Origin: Ilex aquifolium
Lineage: Eukaryota > Streptophyta > Magnoliopsida > Aquifoliales > Aquifoliaceae
NCBI GenBank assembly: GCA_951799425.1
Contig: OX637405.1
Coordinates: 21,611,089 to 21,675,088 of the forward strand
Direction of reading: 5' to 3'
Length of the DNA: 64,000 bases
Within the stretch, counting starts at the first letter, position 1. Every line of letters begins with the position of its first letter. Positions 1 through 10,671 of the stretch are shown here, one piece after another. The notes beneath the pieces are model-generated. The model was not told the origin of the DNA. It saw nothing but the letters and a program-made list of their open reading frames with translations, and did no database searches. The position numbers and the translations under genes are program-made.

Positions 1-800
1 CTTTTGTAAGCTTCATTCATTACCTTTAATGTCATTTATTTCAAGTGCATTGCAAGATTAGTTACACATTTTAGATTCTACCATTGTTATATTGAGTTTT
101 TCATTTTCAAGCTTTTAAAATGGGTATTCAATGCACTACTTCATAGTTTAACTTTTCTTGCATTAATTTAAGTTTCAATCTTCATTTCTTCACAATGTCT
201 CTTTACTTCATGTATGTTCTTGTATTAAATATGAGTAGCTAAGCTTTAAGTTGGCTAATCCAAGGGATAACTCCTCTTGGGTATGCTAAATCAACTCCTT
301 TTCATTCCTCCTCGTAGTGAAAGATGGTTTGGTTTGACTAGGTTGAGTGTGGACGTGGTTTTGAGTTTTTTATACACCGTAGACTTGTTACGGGACATGC
401 TTGAATCCTCATCTCCATTTTAGTCCCTCGCTTCCTACGAATCAATCGAACATCTAGGCACCATTGGAATGACCTCTTTGGATTAGCCAACACTTGTTTC
501 CATTTCATTTTCATCAAAAACACAACTCACCAAAACAAATATTCAAAATATTTTTATATTTTTCATTTTTCACCAAAATCACCTTCAACACAATTCATAT
601 TCCTTCCCTGAGGAGACGACCTTGGAATATCAATTCCAAGTAAAACACGACACTCGAAAGTCTCTCTGCGCTTGGGGAGCACTTTTGTTCATACACACAC
701 ACACATTTCATCCCATACACATGTTTACCTCGTTTCTTGCATCATTCTGAGGGAGAGTAACACTCACCTATCCGTATAAGCCATACACATATTACAGGAT
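1..800 (+). repeat. AT-rich LTR-tail-like debris, no gene
   Basis: No coding potential is visible. A block near 606-635 resembles the CGACCTCGG-containing motif found about 70-110 bp before the primer site in the Athila-like LTRs of this window (near 27,900, 30,985, 37,200 and 47,920), so this is probably the 3' part of an old Athila/Tat-type LTR. A short CA run lies near 690-705. No primer site is recognisable between here and the gag remnant that follows. Boundaries are not defined. Confidence 0.35.
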
Positions 801-825
801 GATGTTCAGAGATTAGGGTCAACAG

Positions 826-1440
826 AATAACTCAATCAGTCCACCGCGAACATGGCCACGTCACTGATGATTGCTTCGAATTTAAGACACAGATTGAGGA
901 CCTTATATAGTGAGACCAATTACGGTAATATATGGTAGGCAGAGGCCACACCTTACCACCAGGTCGTAACCAGGAGACGAGAGAACAACAAAAACCATTG
1001 GGAGAAATCCATACAATCTTTGGAGGGTTTGGAGGAAGAGGTGACTCCAACTCAACTAGAAAGGCCCACGCCAGAAAGGTTAGGCACTCAGAGCCAGATG
1101 ACCAACGCCCACTAAAGTCTTAGAGGCAAGAGGATGGTGGGGTCATCTCATTCTCAAGCAGAGATCTAGAAGGGATTCATCACCCCCACGATGACCAGTC
1201 GGTACTGACCATGATGGTAGCCAACTATCAAGTGAGAAGGATCCTGCTGGACAGCGACAGCTTCGCTGATATTCTATTCGCAGGGGCGTATGATAGTCTC
1301 CGTCTCAACCGAGAGAGAATCCAACCAATCAAGACACCTCTCATTGGTTTTTCAGGAGAGAGGAGTACCCCCAAGGCTCTGTCACTCTACCATTCACGGC
1401 GGGCACGGTGCCTAGAAGTTCCATTATAATGGTAAATTTC
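826..1440 (+). pseudogene. Tat-lineage gag end and protease, decayed
   Basis: The translation, across frameshifts and stops, starts with a gag tail resembling the zinc-knuckle region of Tat-type Ty3/gypsy elements (HGHVTDDCFEFKTQIEDLI), then a linker, then an aspartic protease stretch at 1,211-1,430 with the typical order VRRILLDSDS..ADILF..GFSGE. In the family the active site is D-N/S-G-S; here it reads DSDS, so the catalytic glycine is lost. Gag is only a fragment. It lies directly upstream of RT pieces of the same lineage, so this is one old element. Lineage by motif memory only. Confidence 0.7.
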
Positions 1441-1481
1441 TAAGTGTTGGATTTTTTGTCCGCCTACAACATCATCTTTAG

Positions 1482-3098
1482 GTGTCCCGTACTCAGCACC
1501 TTGAGGGGGTGGTGCCATCCACCTATCATCTCATTCTATGTTTTCCAAACCCATGTGGAATTAGAGAAATTCGAGGTGACCAAGTCGCAACAAGGGAGTG
1601 CTATGTGGCTTCCATGAAGGCCAAAGAGCCTCAAGAAGCCTTGAAAGTGGAAGTGCTTGACCCTCGCGATGAAGACACACTAGAGAGAGGTGAGCCAATG
1701 GAGGAGCTCACACCAGTAGCATTGGACGAAGGCCTCGCGGAGAGAAAATTCAATATTGGCTCCTCACTCCCCGAAGACCAAGCCCGCCAACTTATTAATT
1801 TTTTGAAATAGAATATTGACGTATTTGTCTGGTCTCACGAAGACCTTGAAGGCATTGCCCTTGAAGTTGCTGCCCACCGGCTTAATACAGATCCCAAGCA
1901 TAAGCTAATCCACCAAAAGCTGAGAAGCTTCACCACAAAAGGGCTCAGGCCATGAAGGAAAAGGTTGGGAAGCTATTAGCAAATAGGTTAGTTAGAGAGG
2001 TGGCCTACCCAGTCTAGTTGTCAAGTGGGAAGTGGCGCCTCTGTGTAGATTTCACTGAGCTAAACAAAGCCTATCCCAAAGATAGTTACCCATTGCCATG
2101 CATAGACATTCTCATCGACGCCACGACTGCCCATAAGCTCTTCAGTTTATTGGATGCCTATTCAGAATATAACCAAACAGAATATACCTACCAGATTAGG
2201 AGACGACATCTTTCATCACTCCTAAGGGAACCTACTGTTACAGGGTCATGCCCATTGGACTAAAAAATGCATGAGCCACGTACTAGCGGCTCGTAAATAA
2301 GATGTTTGAGTCACAGATCGGGAGAACTATGGAAGTGTATGTCGATGACATGCTGGTAAAGAGCTTGGAGGCAGCGGACCATATGACACATTTACAAGAA
2401 ACCTTTGGCATCCTGAGGTCTTACTGGATGAAGTTGAATCCTGAGAAGTTCGCCTTTGGCGTGGGATTAAGAAATTTTTTGGGCTTAATGGTCAACAAGA
2501 GAGGCATCGAGGCTAACCCAGACAAGATCAAAGCCATTTTGTACATGAATTCCCCCACCACTGTGAAGGAGGTCCAACGCCTCAATGGAGGAGTTACGAC
2601 TCTCAACATATTTTTATCGAAATCCACTGATAAGTGTTTAACTTTCTTCAGGATCCTCCGAAAAACTTTCGAATGGGGACCAGATACAGAAGAAGCTTTT
2701 CAAAAGCTGAAAACCTATCTTGCTGTACCTCCCTTACTCTTCCATGCCATATTTGGAGAGACCTTATACTTATACCTTGTTATCTCACCATCTCCCGTAA
2801 GCTTTGTCCTTGTCAAAAAGGATGAAGGGATACAAAAACCCATCTATTATGTGAGTAGGGCATATCGAGGAGCAGAGATAAGGTACATAAAGCTAGAGAA
2901 GCTTGCACTCGCCTTAGTCACGTCAGCCAGGCACCTTCGACACAATTTTCAGGGCCACGCGATGATTGTTTTCATAGACCAACCATTAAAAAGAATACTG
3001 GGAAACTAGATGTATTCGGAAGGCTTCAAATGTGCTATGGAATTGGGGATTTCGACATAAGGTATCAACCAAGAGTAGCCATTAAAGCACAGGCAGTA
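1482..3098 (+). pseudogene. Tat-lineage RT and RNase H, decayed
   Basis: Continues the element above. 1,482-1,811 is the protease-RT linker; RT begins around 1,810-2,050 with KWRLCVDFTELNKAYPKDSYPLP (frameshifted). The polymerase active-site box VYVDDMLVKS lies near 2,335-2,365 and RNase H lies at about 2,700-3,010 (PIYYVSRAYRGAEIRYIKLEKLALALV). In-frame stops and small indels occur near 1,811, 2,015, 2,261 and 3,009. No integrase follows: the coding match stops near 3,098 where an unrelated repeat fragment begins. Function in life was reverse transcription of the element RNA; nothing here is intact. Confidence 0.8.
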
Positions 3099-3105
3099 GG
3101 TTGCT

Positions 3106-3250
3106 GATAGAGAGGGGTTCTACCAGTAGTAGAGCAAGGCAACCAGTAGAAAGATTACAATGAACAGTCTTATTGGTAGGCCATTTTCTATTTTCTATCG
3201 GTAGGTTCCTATAATTTCGGTAATTGAGACTCCTAAGGAACACAATCTGT
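3106..3250 (+). repeat. Fragment matching element A LTR (5,460-5,604)
   Basis: About 145 bp align by eye with 5,460-5,604 at high similarity, same orientation, including the remains of two CTACCGGTAG-type palindromes (here decayed to TTATTGGTAG and CTATCGGTAG). It abuts Tat-like RT debris on the left and a chromovirus gag fragment on the right, so it is a broken LTR piece. Confidence 0.65.
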
Positions 3251-3259
3251 TGATGGGAA

Positions 3260-4020
3260 GCTATTAGATGATTGATGACTACTCTAGTTGTTGGTGTTGA
3301 AGCCCAAGTTGTTGGCAATGTTGTTCCGGCATCGGGATAGGTTACTTGGGAATAGTTTATGAGGGCGTTCAATGATAAGTAATTTCCCAAATCCTATCAG
3401 TATGAGCAGGAAAAATCCTTTATGCCTTTAACTCAAGGGAATATGTTTGTGGATGAGTAGAAAAATGATTCATTACCTTATCTCGTTTTGCCATAACTTT
3501 TATTCAGACTGATGAGGCAAGATATAAGAAATTTCAGTGAGGACTAGACTACTCTATTCGGAACCATATTTTGGCTTTTGAATTAATGAGTTATACGACC
3601 TTAGTGAATAAAGCTTTAGTTGTTGAAACATATATGCGAGAATCAGCTGCTCGTTGCAAGCAGTATAAGAAGGGAAGATTTGATATTGCACCAGTTATGG
3701 GGTCATAATTTTAGGGGCAAACATCGGGATAGAAGAAATAGGGACCTCATTCTTTCTAGATCTGAGGTGCAGGCTATGGTAGGACATTTAGTAGTTCACG
3801 GGGCCAAGGTTTTCCCAGATTTTCACCCGGACAGTAGAGTAGGGTGCCAACGGTTATTCGGGCAACAAATATTAATTGTTACAAATGTGGAGCCAAGGGG
3901 CATATATCTAGAGATTCTGGGTCGATGTCTCCAGGTGAGGTTCATTGGTGTTATGGGTGCAGGCAAGTAGGGCATGTAGTGCGAGATTGTCCGAGTGAAA
4001 TGGGAACAAACAAGTAATGT
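3260..4020 (+). pseudogene. Chromovirus-like gag fragment with zinc knuckles
   Basis: Translation near 3,540-3,640 gives a gag helix segment (FELMSYTTLVNKALVVET), followed near 3,880-4,010 by two CX2CX4HX4C-type knuckles: CYKCGAKGHISRDS, whose last cysteine is now serine, and CYGCRQVGHVVRDC, intact. The arrangement is that of chromovirus gag (nucleocapsid RNA binding). Frame changes and stops between the parts show it is dead. Confidence 0.65.
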
Positions 4021-4200
4021 GTCCGAGATCAGGAATTTCTTGGGACTAGCTGGCTATTACCGCAAATTCATTCAGGGTTTTCCACCAATTACTATGCCAT
4101 TAACTAACTGACAAGAAAGGATGTGATATTTAAAATGTGAGCGAAGTTTCCAAGAGTTCAAGACTAGATTGGTTTCAACTCCAGTTGTTGAGTGCATAAT
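4021..4200 (+). pseudogene. RT-RNase H junction fragment joined to gag
   Basis: Right after the second zinc knuckle the reading jumps to [19 protein letters not shown], the RT thumb/connection segment conserved in Ty3/gypsy elements, then a degenerate stretch up to the start of RNase H. Protease and RT palm are missing, so the parent copy lost about 2 kb internally. Too short to place beyond chromovirus-like. Confidence 0.65.
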
Positions 4201-5289
4201 CTTGCATGATTTATTATCTTAACCTTTTGCTTTAGCTTTTTTTAGTAGGTAATTTGATGTAAAGATGATGTTTTATGTTTATTTTAATGCTTTGGAGAAC
4301 TTAGGGAATGAGCTAGATGAGTCAGAGATTAACTAGGAGTGTTGCAGTGAAAAATCAGAAAAAGGCTAGTTTCACTAGTAGGTTTTCTACCAGTTCATCA
4401 GGTAGTAGAAAGTTTTCTACCAGTAGCAAGGAAGTTCTACCAATTCATATCAATAAAAAATATTTGCTACCGGTTCTTCACTATTTTACCTGTTGGTTCA
4501 TCTAAAATAGAGAGTAGTTCTACTGGTTTGTTGTTGTCCATTTACTGGTTCATCCTAAATAGAACACTAACCTATCGGCAAGTCGGGGTTGCTTTCTAGT
4601 AGTTCATCAGAGTTAAAATACAATTAGGAATCTTTTTGAAGTCTATCAGATGAGGCCTTTCACAAGTTTCATTGGTGTTCAGAAGATAGAAAGAAGGAAG
4701 GAATATAGTTGGGAATTGGCCCATAAATACCGAAATTGGAGAGAGAAGAGATATATCTCTCCTTTCCAACATTCTCTCTCTTTCTCTCTGTCTCTCTCTC
4801 TCGATTTTAGCAGCTAGGGTTTTGATATTTTTTTCATGTTCTTCATTATTTTCTTGTTCTGAGTGATTCTAAGGCATTGTCTTTACTAAGTTTATTTATT
4901 TATTTCTTGCAAGCAAAGTACGTTCGATTCCTAGTTCTTGTAATCGTTCTCAACTTTTGTCTTCAATACAAGGCAATTTGATTTATATTTTGGTTAGTAC
5001 AAGTTTTAGTTTTTCTTTCAAATATCAAGTCTTCTATATTAGTGAGTAGTTTAATTCTGGTAAGTAGGATCGGTTGAGGGATTCTCATCCGTGAATGGGT
5101 AGTTTCGACCTAACTAGGTGATGAGAGCATAATATTTCATATTATAAGTCTCATAACCATTCATCTTAGTCATGCAAATCACTTAATTGTTTTGTTTTAG
5201 TTGAGATTTTTATTTTATATTAAATTTGTGTGTTTACACTTGAATTGGTGTAAGAAAATAGAATTGCACATGTTTCAATGCTATAGAGG
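4201..5289 (+). repeat. Old LTR-like region with TATA and CT-rich leader
   Basis: Noncoding. 4,379-4,590 holds many decayed CTACCGGTAG-type half sites (CTACCAGT, CTACCGGT, CTACTGGT). A TATA-like CATAAATACC lies near 4,723, followed by a CT-rich run near 4,765-4,803. The layout (palindromes, TATA, pyrimidine leader) is that of the Athila-like LTRs here, so I read it as an old LTR related to element A. Ends undefined. Confidence 0.4.
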
Positions 5290-5724
5290 ACTCGGAGGAT
5301 GAGCCAAGGGGTTTAGGAGTAAAGTCAAGGCCACAACAACCAGAATTGAGAAAAATACCTTTTCTAATGGTACAACGAAGGCCAGAAGTTGGTTCTACTC
5401 GTAGGAGTTCAACCTACCGGTAGGTTCAAAACATAAAGTTGTTCTACCGGTAGGTTGAAGACAGAGAGGGGTTCTGCCAGTAGCAGAGCAAGGCAACCAG
5501 TAGAAAGATTACAGTGAACAGTCCTACCGGTAGGCCATTTTCTATTTCCTACTAGTAGGTTCCTGTAATTTTGGTAATTGAGATTCCTAAGGAAGGCAAT
5601 CTGCAATTCCATCATTCAATTCACTATCTCTTCTTTTCTCTTTTCCTGGGTTTTTATATTTTCTTCTTCCCTTCCAAGCTTTCTCCATTGTTTTTCTTGA
5701 CAAGATTTTTTTAATTCAAGTTTT
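5290..5724 (+). repeat. Element A 5' LTR, left part
   Basis: Contains CTACCGGTAG palindromes at 5,412-5,455 (two, 30 bp apart) and 5,523-5,536, then a pyrimidine-rich leader (5,620-5,700). It is cut at 5,724 by T1 and resumes at 18,648 after one GTTTT duplicate. The left limit is a guess because no matching 3' LTR is recognisable. Confidence 0.5.
5720..5724 (+). other. Target site duplication GTTTT of T1, left
   Basis: GTTTT precedes the TGTAAAACCC start of T1; the same five bases follow its GGGGCGTCACA end at 18,643-18,647. This fixes T1 as a single insertion 5,725-18,642 despite the disruption inside its 3' LTR. Confidence 0.85.
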
Positions 5725-6108
5725 TGTAAAACCCGGGTAAATTTGAACTTTTATGAAAAATGGGCAAAACGGCAATTTGACACTACGGTACGGGTTGTAA
5801 ACCTGAATTTTTCTAGAGCTCGGATGACGAAACGGACCTCACCGTTGGATTCTTCTCGCGAAATCTAGTTACCCAGGCAAATTTCGTCGGATTCCGAGAT
5901 AGTCGGATTTTTCGCGTTTTACGAGGCGGTTAGGTCTCGGGTGACCCAAAAATGAATTTTTAAATAAAATTTTAAAATTTGGAAAATAATTTAAAGCAAG
6001 TTGAAATAAAAATATTTGAACTTGAACCGGAGCAAAATTTAATCGTTTCGGGACGAAAACGGACCCGAAAATATGGGGCCGTGTGGCGCGTTGTGGACCA
6101 AGTAAATA

Positions 6109-6120
6109 AGGAGTATAAAT
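6109..6120 (+). promoter_or_regulatory. TATA box of T1 5' LTR
   Basis: AGTATAAATAGG about 385 bp into the LTR, followed by a GAA-rich leader (6,178-6,205). This is the only good TATA in the 5' half and is conserved at 38,072 (T3), so it is the probable Pol II promoter. Confidence 0.6.
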
Positions 6121-8095
6121 AGGTAAAAAAATCTGATTTCTCCACCCATTTTCTGCTGGTCTAGACGTTGAAAAAGGGAAGAAGAAGAAGAAGAAGAAGA
6201 GAGAAAACAAGGGTTTTCTCAAGCTTTTCTCTTGCGATCAAGGGCCAAACTTTGGTCGAATCCACTCGGGCCAAGAACGAAAGTCGATCTCGTCGACGAG
6301 GGCTATGCGTCCATACCAAAAAGAAGGGATTTCACCAAAGTTCCAAAGTTGGGATTTTGAGGAAAGTGATTATTTGAGCGGGAATCGGGTTCTTGGAGCT
6401 TCCCAAGGTCGTTCTCTACGCTTCAAGAGGTAGAGTTTCATCATAATTAAGTTTATTTTCAACCTAGAATGTTTATATGGAATGGGTGGGTGGCTAGAAC
6501 TATATATCATTTGCTTATTGTTGTTGTTTTGGTGAAATGGCTATTGAGAATTGATAGTATGACTTGAGATAAATTCTCTTGTTTAATGTACCACTAGTGT
6601 ATATTAAGTGTGGGAAATGGGTACCGAAATGTGCTAAATAAATCTTGTAAGAAACGGGTTGTAGAATTTATTTTTTTTGGTAAATTTCATGAAAAACTAT
6701 ATGTACTTGAAGTGTAGAAAATGGATATGGAAATTGGGTAAAGTAAATTCTCAATTGAATTGGCATTTAGAAGTTGCTACTTTATAATTTCTTGGAAGAT
6801 TATGATATATGGATATAAAAAAAAAATTGGGTAGAATAAATTCTATCTTGACATAGTTGTGTAGAAATCACTTAATATGATTTCTTGAGCTATATGATGA
6901 ATTTCATCTTGAATTGGGTATGTGAGATTAACCTAATGTAATTCTTGAGTTATGTGAATTGTGGGCATGTTATGTGTTTATGTTATGCCTTGATGAATTT
7001 AGTGTGTTGATAGCATGATTTTGTGATAACACACTTGGAAATTGTGTTGTAGAAATTGTTGATATATATACATACTTGTGATTTTTTGTTGGGTATAAAG
7101 TGTTAATATATGTTTATTGATATATTGACATTGAAATAGATAATGGTGATTACATGCTTGGGACATAAATTGCCATGGAGTATGCTGATGTGTGGCAAAT
7201 TGGACCATATAGCATTTATAACATATTGGACATGATTGTTGTATTACAAATATACATTACATTACATTATGCACGGAGACATCACATTCATGAACATTGA
7301 GCATGAGTGGGGGTGTGTATGCATGGTTGTAATTAAACACCACATATGGTGAATGATGGGTGGGCTCGGGAAGGTTGGATTGAAGATCTGACTAAGTCGC
7401 ACGGTTTGCATGGTAAATAGGGTTGGGGTTAGCAAGAAGGGCTAGAAGATCCCTCGGGTGCAAGACTCGGTAGTTGGGGTACGCACTCCCTTGGTTCGGT
7501 CCATAAAGTGTGTGGGTGTACGCGGAACCCTCGGTGGAAGTCCATAAATTCCGTGTGGGTTGGGTTACCCTTGGTGTAAGTCCATGAATACCCACCCCCA
7601 AGAAAAACCCTAGATTTATAAATGTCATTTGATGTGCCACATAAATGACGGATTCATACACATTGACATAACATGTGTTGTGGGAGCCGGTGAGGGCTCG
7701 GGTTGAGTTGCATGAGTGAGTCTCATCTCATTTCATGGCATGCCATAGTAAATCCCAACATTGAGTTGCATATTCTTGATTGGAATTGTTGTGGATGGTT
7801 GATTGTTGCATGTGAACATTTCATATGCATTTAGGTCGGGGAGTAGCCTCTTTAGGAGATATCTTATTGAGCCTGGCTCACCCTTTATGGGAAAATATTT
7901 CAGTTGCGGGGTTCACAGCAGCGGACGGCTCCCAATTCGAGTCTCAAGGGTGAAGAAGGCCAACTTGTGGCTTTTATGACTCATTTTGTATAACTTTTGT
8001 GAAAATCCCATTTTGGCATGTAAATATAAAAGAATTGTAATCGAACTCATATAGACTATTTTAATGTAACATTGCATGTTATTATATGAGTATGG

Positions 8096-8190
8096 ATAAT
8101 TGGACCCGGTGTGGTCGATGTTACTTATAAATGGACCCAGTGTGGTCAATATTTATTCATAAATGGATCCGGTGTGGTCAATGTAGTATA
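8096..8190 (+). repeat. Three ~31-bp tandem repeats in T LTR
   Basis: Three copies of a unit with GGACCCGGTGTGGTC followed by an AT-rich arm, also present at 18,455-18,545 and, on the other strand, near 51,648-51,705 and 63,240. Noncoding. Confidence 0.7.
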
Positions 8191-8288
8191 ATTGTACAAG
8201 TTGTGTTTTGGGTAGAGCTCCCCGTACAAAGGAGACTCTGCCCGAATTTTATTAAATTAAGGACCCCGATTTCTGGGGCGTCATAGCT

Positions 8289-8300
8289 TGGTATCTGAGC
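8289..8300 (+). other. Primer binding site of T1
   Basis: TGGTATCTGAGC, three bases after the LTR end, matches the 3' end complement of plant initiator-Met tRNA (TGGTATCAGAGC) with one change. Confidence 0.8.
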
Positions 8301-8638
8301 TTAGGTATACGATTTACCTAGGGCTTGAAGGGCATGGGTTTAGACCATTGCATCCATTGTGCATTTCATGTTGTGTGCTTTGCTTGTTACATGTCATGTG
8401 TTATATGCTATGTGGTTTATATGCATGGTAAGATGTATATGGAAATGAACACGCTAGGGTTAGAAAACATAACCTTAGAGGTCGGCAAACAAATAAAGGG
8501 GGTGGTTCATGGGGTAGATGTCTACTAGTAGTTGGCATATGCTCTACTAGTTAGACGAGGTAAATCTCAAAGTTTGAATTTTGATCCCTACTTTAGGATA
8601 CTAAGTAAATGCTCTGTTTCTATTTGACATGTGTGTAG

Positions 8639-9445
8639 ATGGCAAGTTGAGGAAGAGGAAGAGGACGTGGCCGAGGCGATGGCCGGAACAACAACCAACC
8701 ACCACCGGCCTTTGATCCACAAGCCTTTATGGAGGCTATTGGTACTATGGCGGCTACCGTTGTACAAGCTAGTGCAAATGCGGGGCAAGGAGGCTCAAGT
8801 AACCTCCAAAAGTTCAAGGCACACAAGCCTCCGATTTTTAAGGGAGGGGCGGATCTGATGGTGGCCGACCATTGGTTTCGGCAAGTCGAAAAGATCTTAG
8901 AGGCTATGGAGATCACCTCCGATGCTACTAAGATAAGGCTAGTTGCATTCCAGCTAGAGGGAGAAACCCAATTGTGGTGGGAGTGGGCAAAGGAATCGAA
9001 GAACCTAGAGAGGATGACATGGGGAGAGTTTCGGGAGCTCTTCATGGGCAAGTACTTCCCAGCGGCCGTTCGACATGCGAAGGCTCGGGAATTCTTAGAC
9101 TTGAAGCAAGGAACTATGACGATGATGGAGTATGTGGCTAAGTTCACCGAATTAGCCCGCTTTGCAGACGATTATGTGGCCACCGACTTGGCCAAAGTGA
9201 GGAGGTTCGAGGATGGGTTTAAGTTGTCCATCCGGGGCAAAATTGTGGGCCATCACCTGCAAGACTTGGACTCGATGGTCGAGACAGCTATGGCCATTGA
9301 GAGAGAGGTTGATGATGTACGAAGCATCCGGGAGGCGGGTGCTAAGGACAAAAAGAAGGAGGGCCAATCATCTTCTTCTGGTTCGGGGAAAAGGCAGAGG
9401 ACTTCTACTTCACAGGGACAACAGGGACAGGGCCGTAGCCATTAA
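8639..9445 (+). CDS. T1 gag (capsid), open from 8,729
   Basis: Structural Gag that packages the element RNA in cytoplasmic particles. The natural start is probably the ATG at 8,639, because the same frame then gives an RG-rich N-terminus (GRGRGRGRGD) as in the element E gag; but its fourth codon is TGA (8,648), so the open stretch effectively begins at Met 8,729 (238 aa). Residues ~30-190 carry the retrotransposon gag core (HKPPIFKG, WWEWAKESK, MTWGEFRELFMGKYFP, YVAKFTELARFA). A Lys/Ser/Gln-rich tail follows. The zinc knuckle expected after it is not readable: a stop at 9,443 and frame changes intervene. Non-functional or truncated. Confidence 0.8.
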
Positions 9446-9926
9446 GGACAGGGTCATAGCCATCAAGACTAAGGCCAAGGTCGATCCTCCCAAGGCGGGG
9501 GAAACTTCAGGACAACATATCAGGCAGGTTAGAGGTAGGGATTGTCTTTAGAGGTAGGGATCCCAGAGTTATGGGGCGTCTCAGTCCCAGTCATCAGTGG
9601 GGCAGCCACAGACATACCTTGTTCCTCCCTACCCCACCACAGGCCAGGGAAGTCAGTATCAGTTCCAAGGCACCACTCAGGCCCCTACCACTTTCCGAGC
9701 GGGGACTCCACAGTCAGGCCAGATGGGCCAAGGCATGGGCCGAGGTCAGGGATAGGGCATGCAGGCCGGGTCTTCGGGGACCCAGGGGCGTGTCTACGCC
9801 ATCACACCTCAGACTGAGCCAGTGGATCAGTCAGTCATTCATTCAGGGTATATTTTTACTCTCTCGCTTATGGGCTAAGGTTTTATTTGACTCGGTGCAT
9901 CGCATTCATTCATTTCTGCATCATGT
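9446..9926 (+). pseudogene. T1 gag tail and protease start, frameshifted
   Basis: Low-complexity Gln/Pro/Gly-rich translation in shifting frames; no CCHC knuckle can be recovered. The protease active-site region is at about 9,888-9,926: LFDS in one frame continues as [11 protein letters not shown] in the next, so a single-base deletion near 9,895 splits the D-S-G-A motif. Confidence 0.65.
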
Positions 9927-10598
9927 GTGAAAGATTTGGGCTTAGAGGTTGATACCTTGGAAGAACCGTTGTATGTGAATTCACCCCTAGGAGCTAGTGT
10001 ATGTGTTGATCAGATATGTCGGGGTTGTGAGTTAGAGATCTCGGGGGTTCTACTCACCATGGACCTTAGGGTCATGGACATGTCGGAGTTCGATGTCATC
10101 CTTGGGATGGACTGGTTGGCGGCACATCGGGTCGTCATTGATTGTGATCAGAAGAGGGTAATTGCCTACACACCGGACGATGTTTGTTTCAAGTTTCAGC
10201 GGGAAAAACACGATGCTTTGCCCCAAGTTGTGTATAATTCTCGATGGCACGGGCAGTTGATGGGTTGGCTTACGAGCCTTACTCTGGAGGACGAGGTGAG
10301 ACAGGAGTTGGGTCTACCTCGGGTGGTTTGTGAGTTTGAGGATGTTTTTCTGGACAAACTTCCTGGATTACCTCCACATAGAGATGTAGACTTTACCATT
10401 GAGTTGCATCCCGGTACATCGCCCATTTCTATGACTCCACATAGGATGGCGCCAGCTGAGTTGCAAGAACTCAAGGTCAAATTACAGGAATTGTTGGACA
10501 AGGGCTTTATTAGACCGAGCACTTCACCCTGGGGCGCTCCGGTATTGTTTGCCAAGAAGAAGGATAAGACCCTTCGTTTGTGTATAGACTATCGGTAG
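9927..10598 (+). pseudogene. T1 protease and RT N-terminus
   Basis: 223 codons: protease C-terminal half ([18 protein letters not shown]), linker, then the start of reverse transcriptase ([47 protein letters not shown]). It stops at TAG 10,596-10,598 where related elements have Gln (CAG to TAG). The frame then continues for about 70 bases before a frameshift near 10,670. Confidence 0.85.
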
Positions 10599-10671
10599 TT
10601 GAACCGGGTCACTATCAAGAATAGGTATCATTTGCCGAGAATTGACGATTTGTTTGACCAGCTGAAAGGGG

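Larger units (their letters stand above)
5725..8285 (+). repeat. T1 5' LTR (family T)
   Basis: 2,561 bp, TGTAAAACCC...GGGGCGTCATA (the 3' LTR ends CACA). The other family-T LTRs in this window share its start, a TATA box, a CGACGAGGGCTACG leader block near 6,292, a stretch of short CCATAAA/CCATGAA repeats at 7,440-7,600 and the GTGTGGTC repeats near 8,105-8,190. The paired 3' LTR keeps only its ends. No GTACCGGTAC array is visible here, unlike T4 and T5. Confidence 0.9.

Noticed and set aside
2302-3009. RT with YVDD box as an endogenous pararetrovirus
   Set aside because: Order protease-RT-RNase H with Tat-type gag and no movement protein or pararetroviral signature; fits Ty3/gypsy.
5869-6377. 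ORFs with Phe or Arg runs on both strands
   Set aside because: Produced by the GAA repeat in the LTR leader after TATA.
8289-8300. Primer sites as tRNA gene fragments
   Set aside because: Only 12-17 bases complementary to tRNA 3' ends, always right after an LTR.
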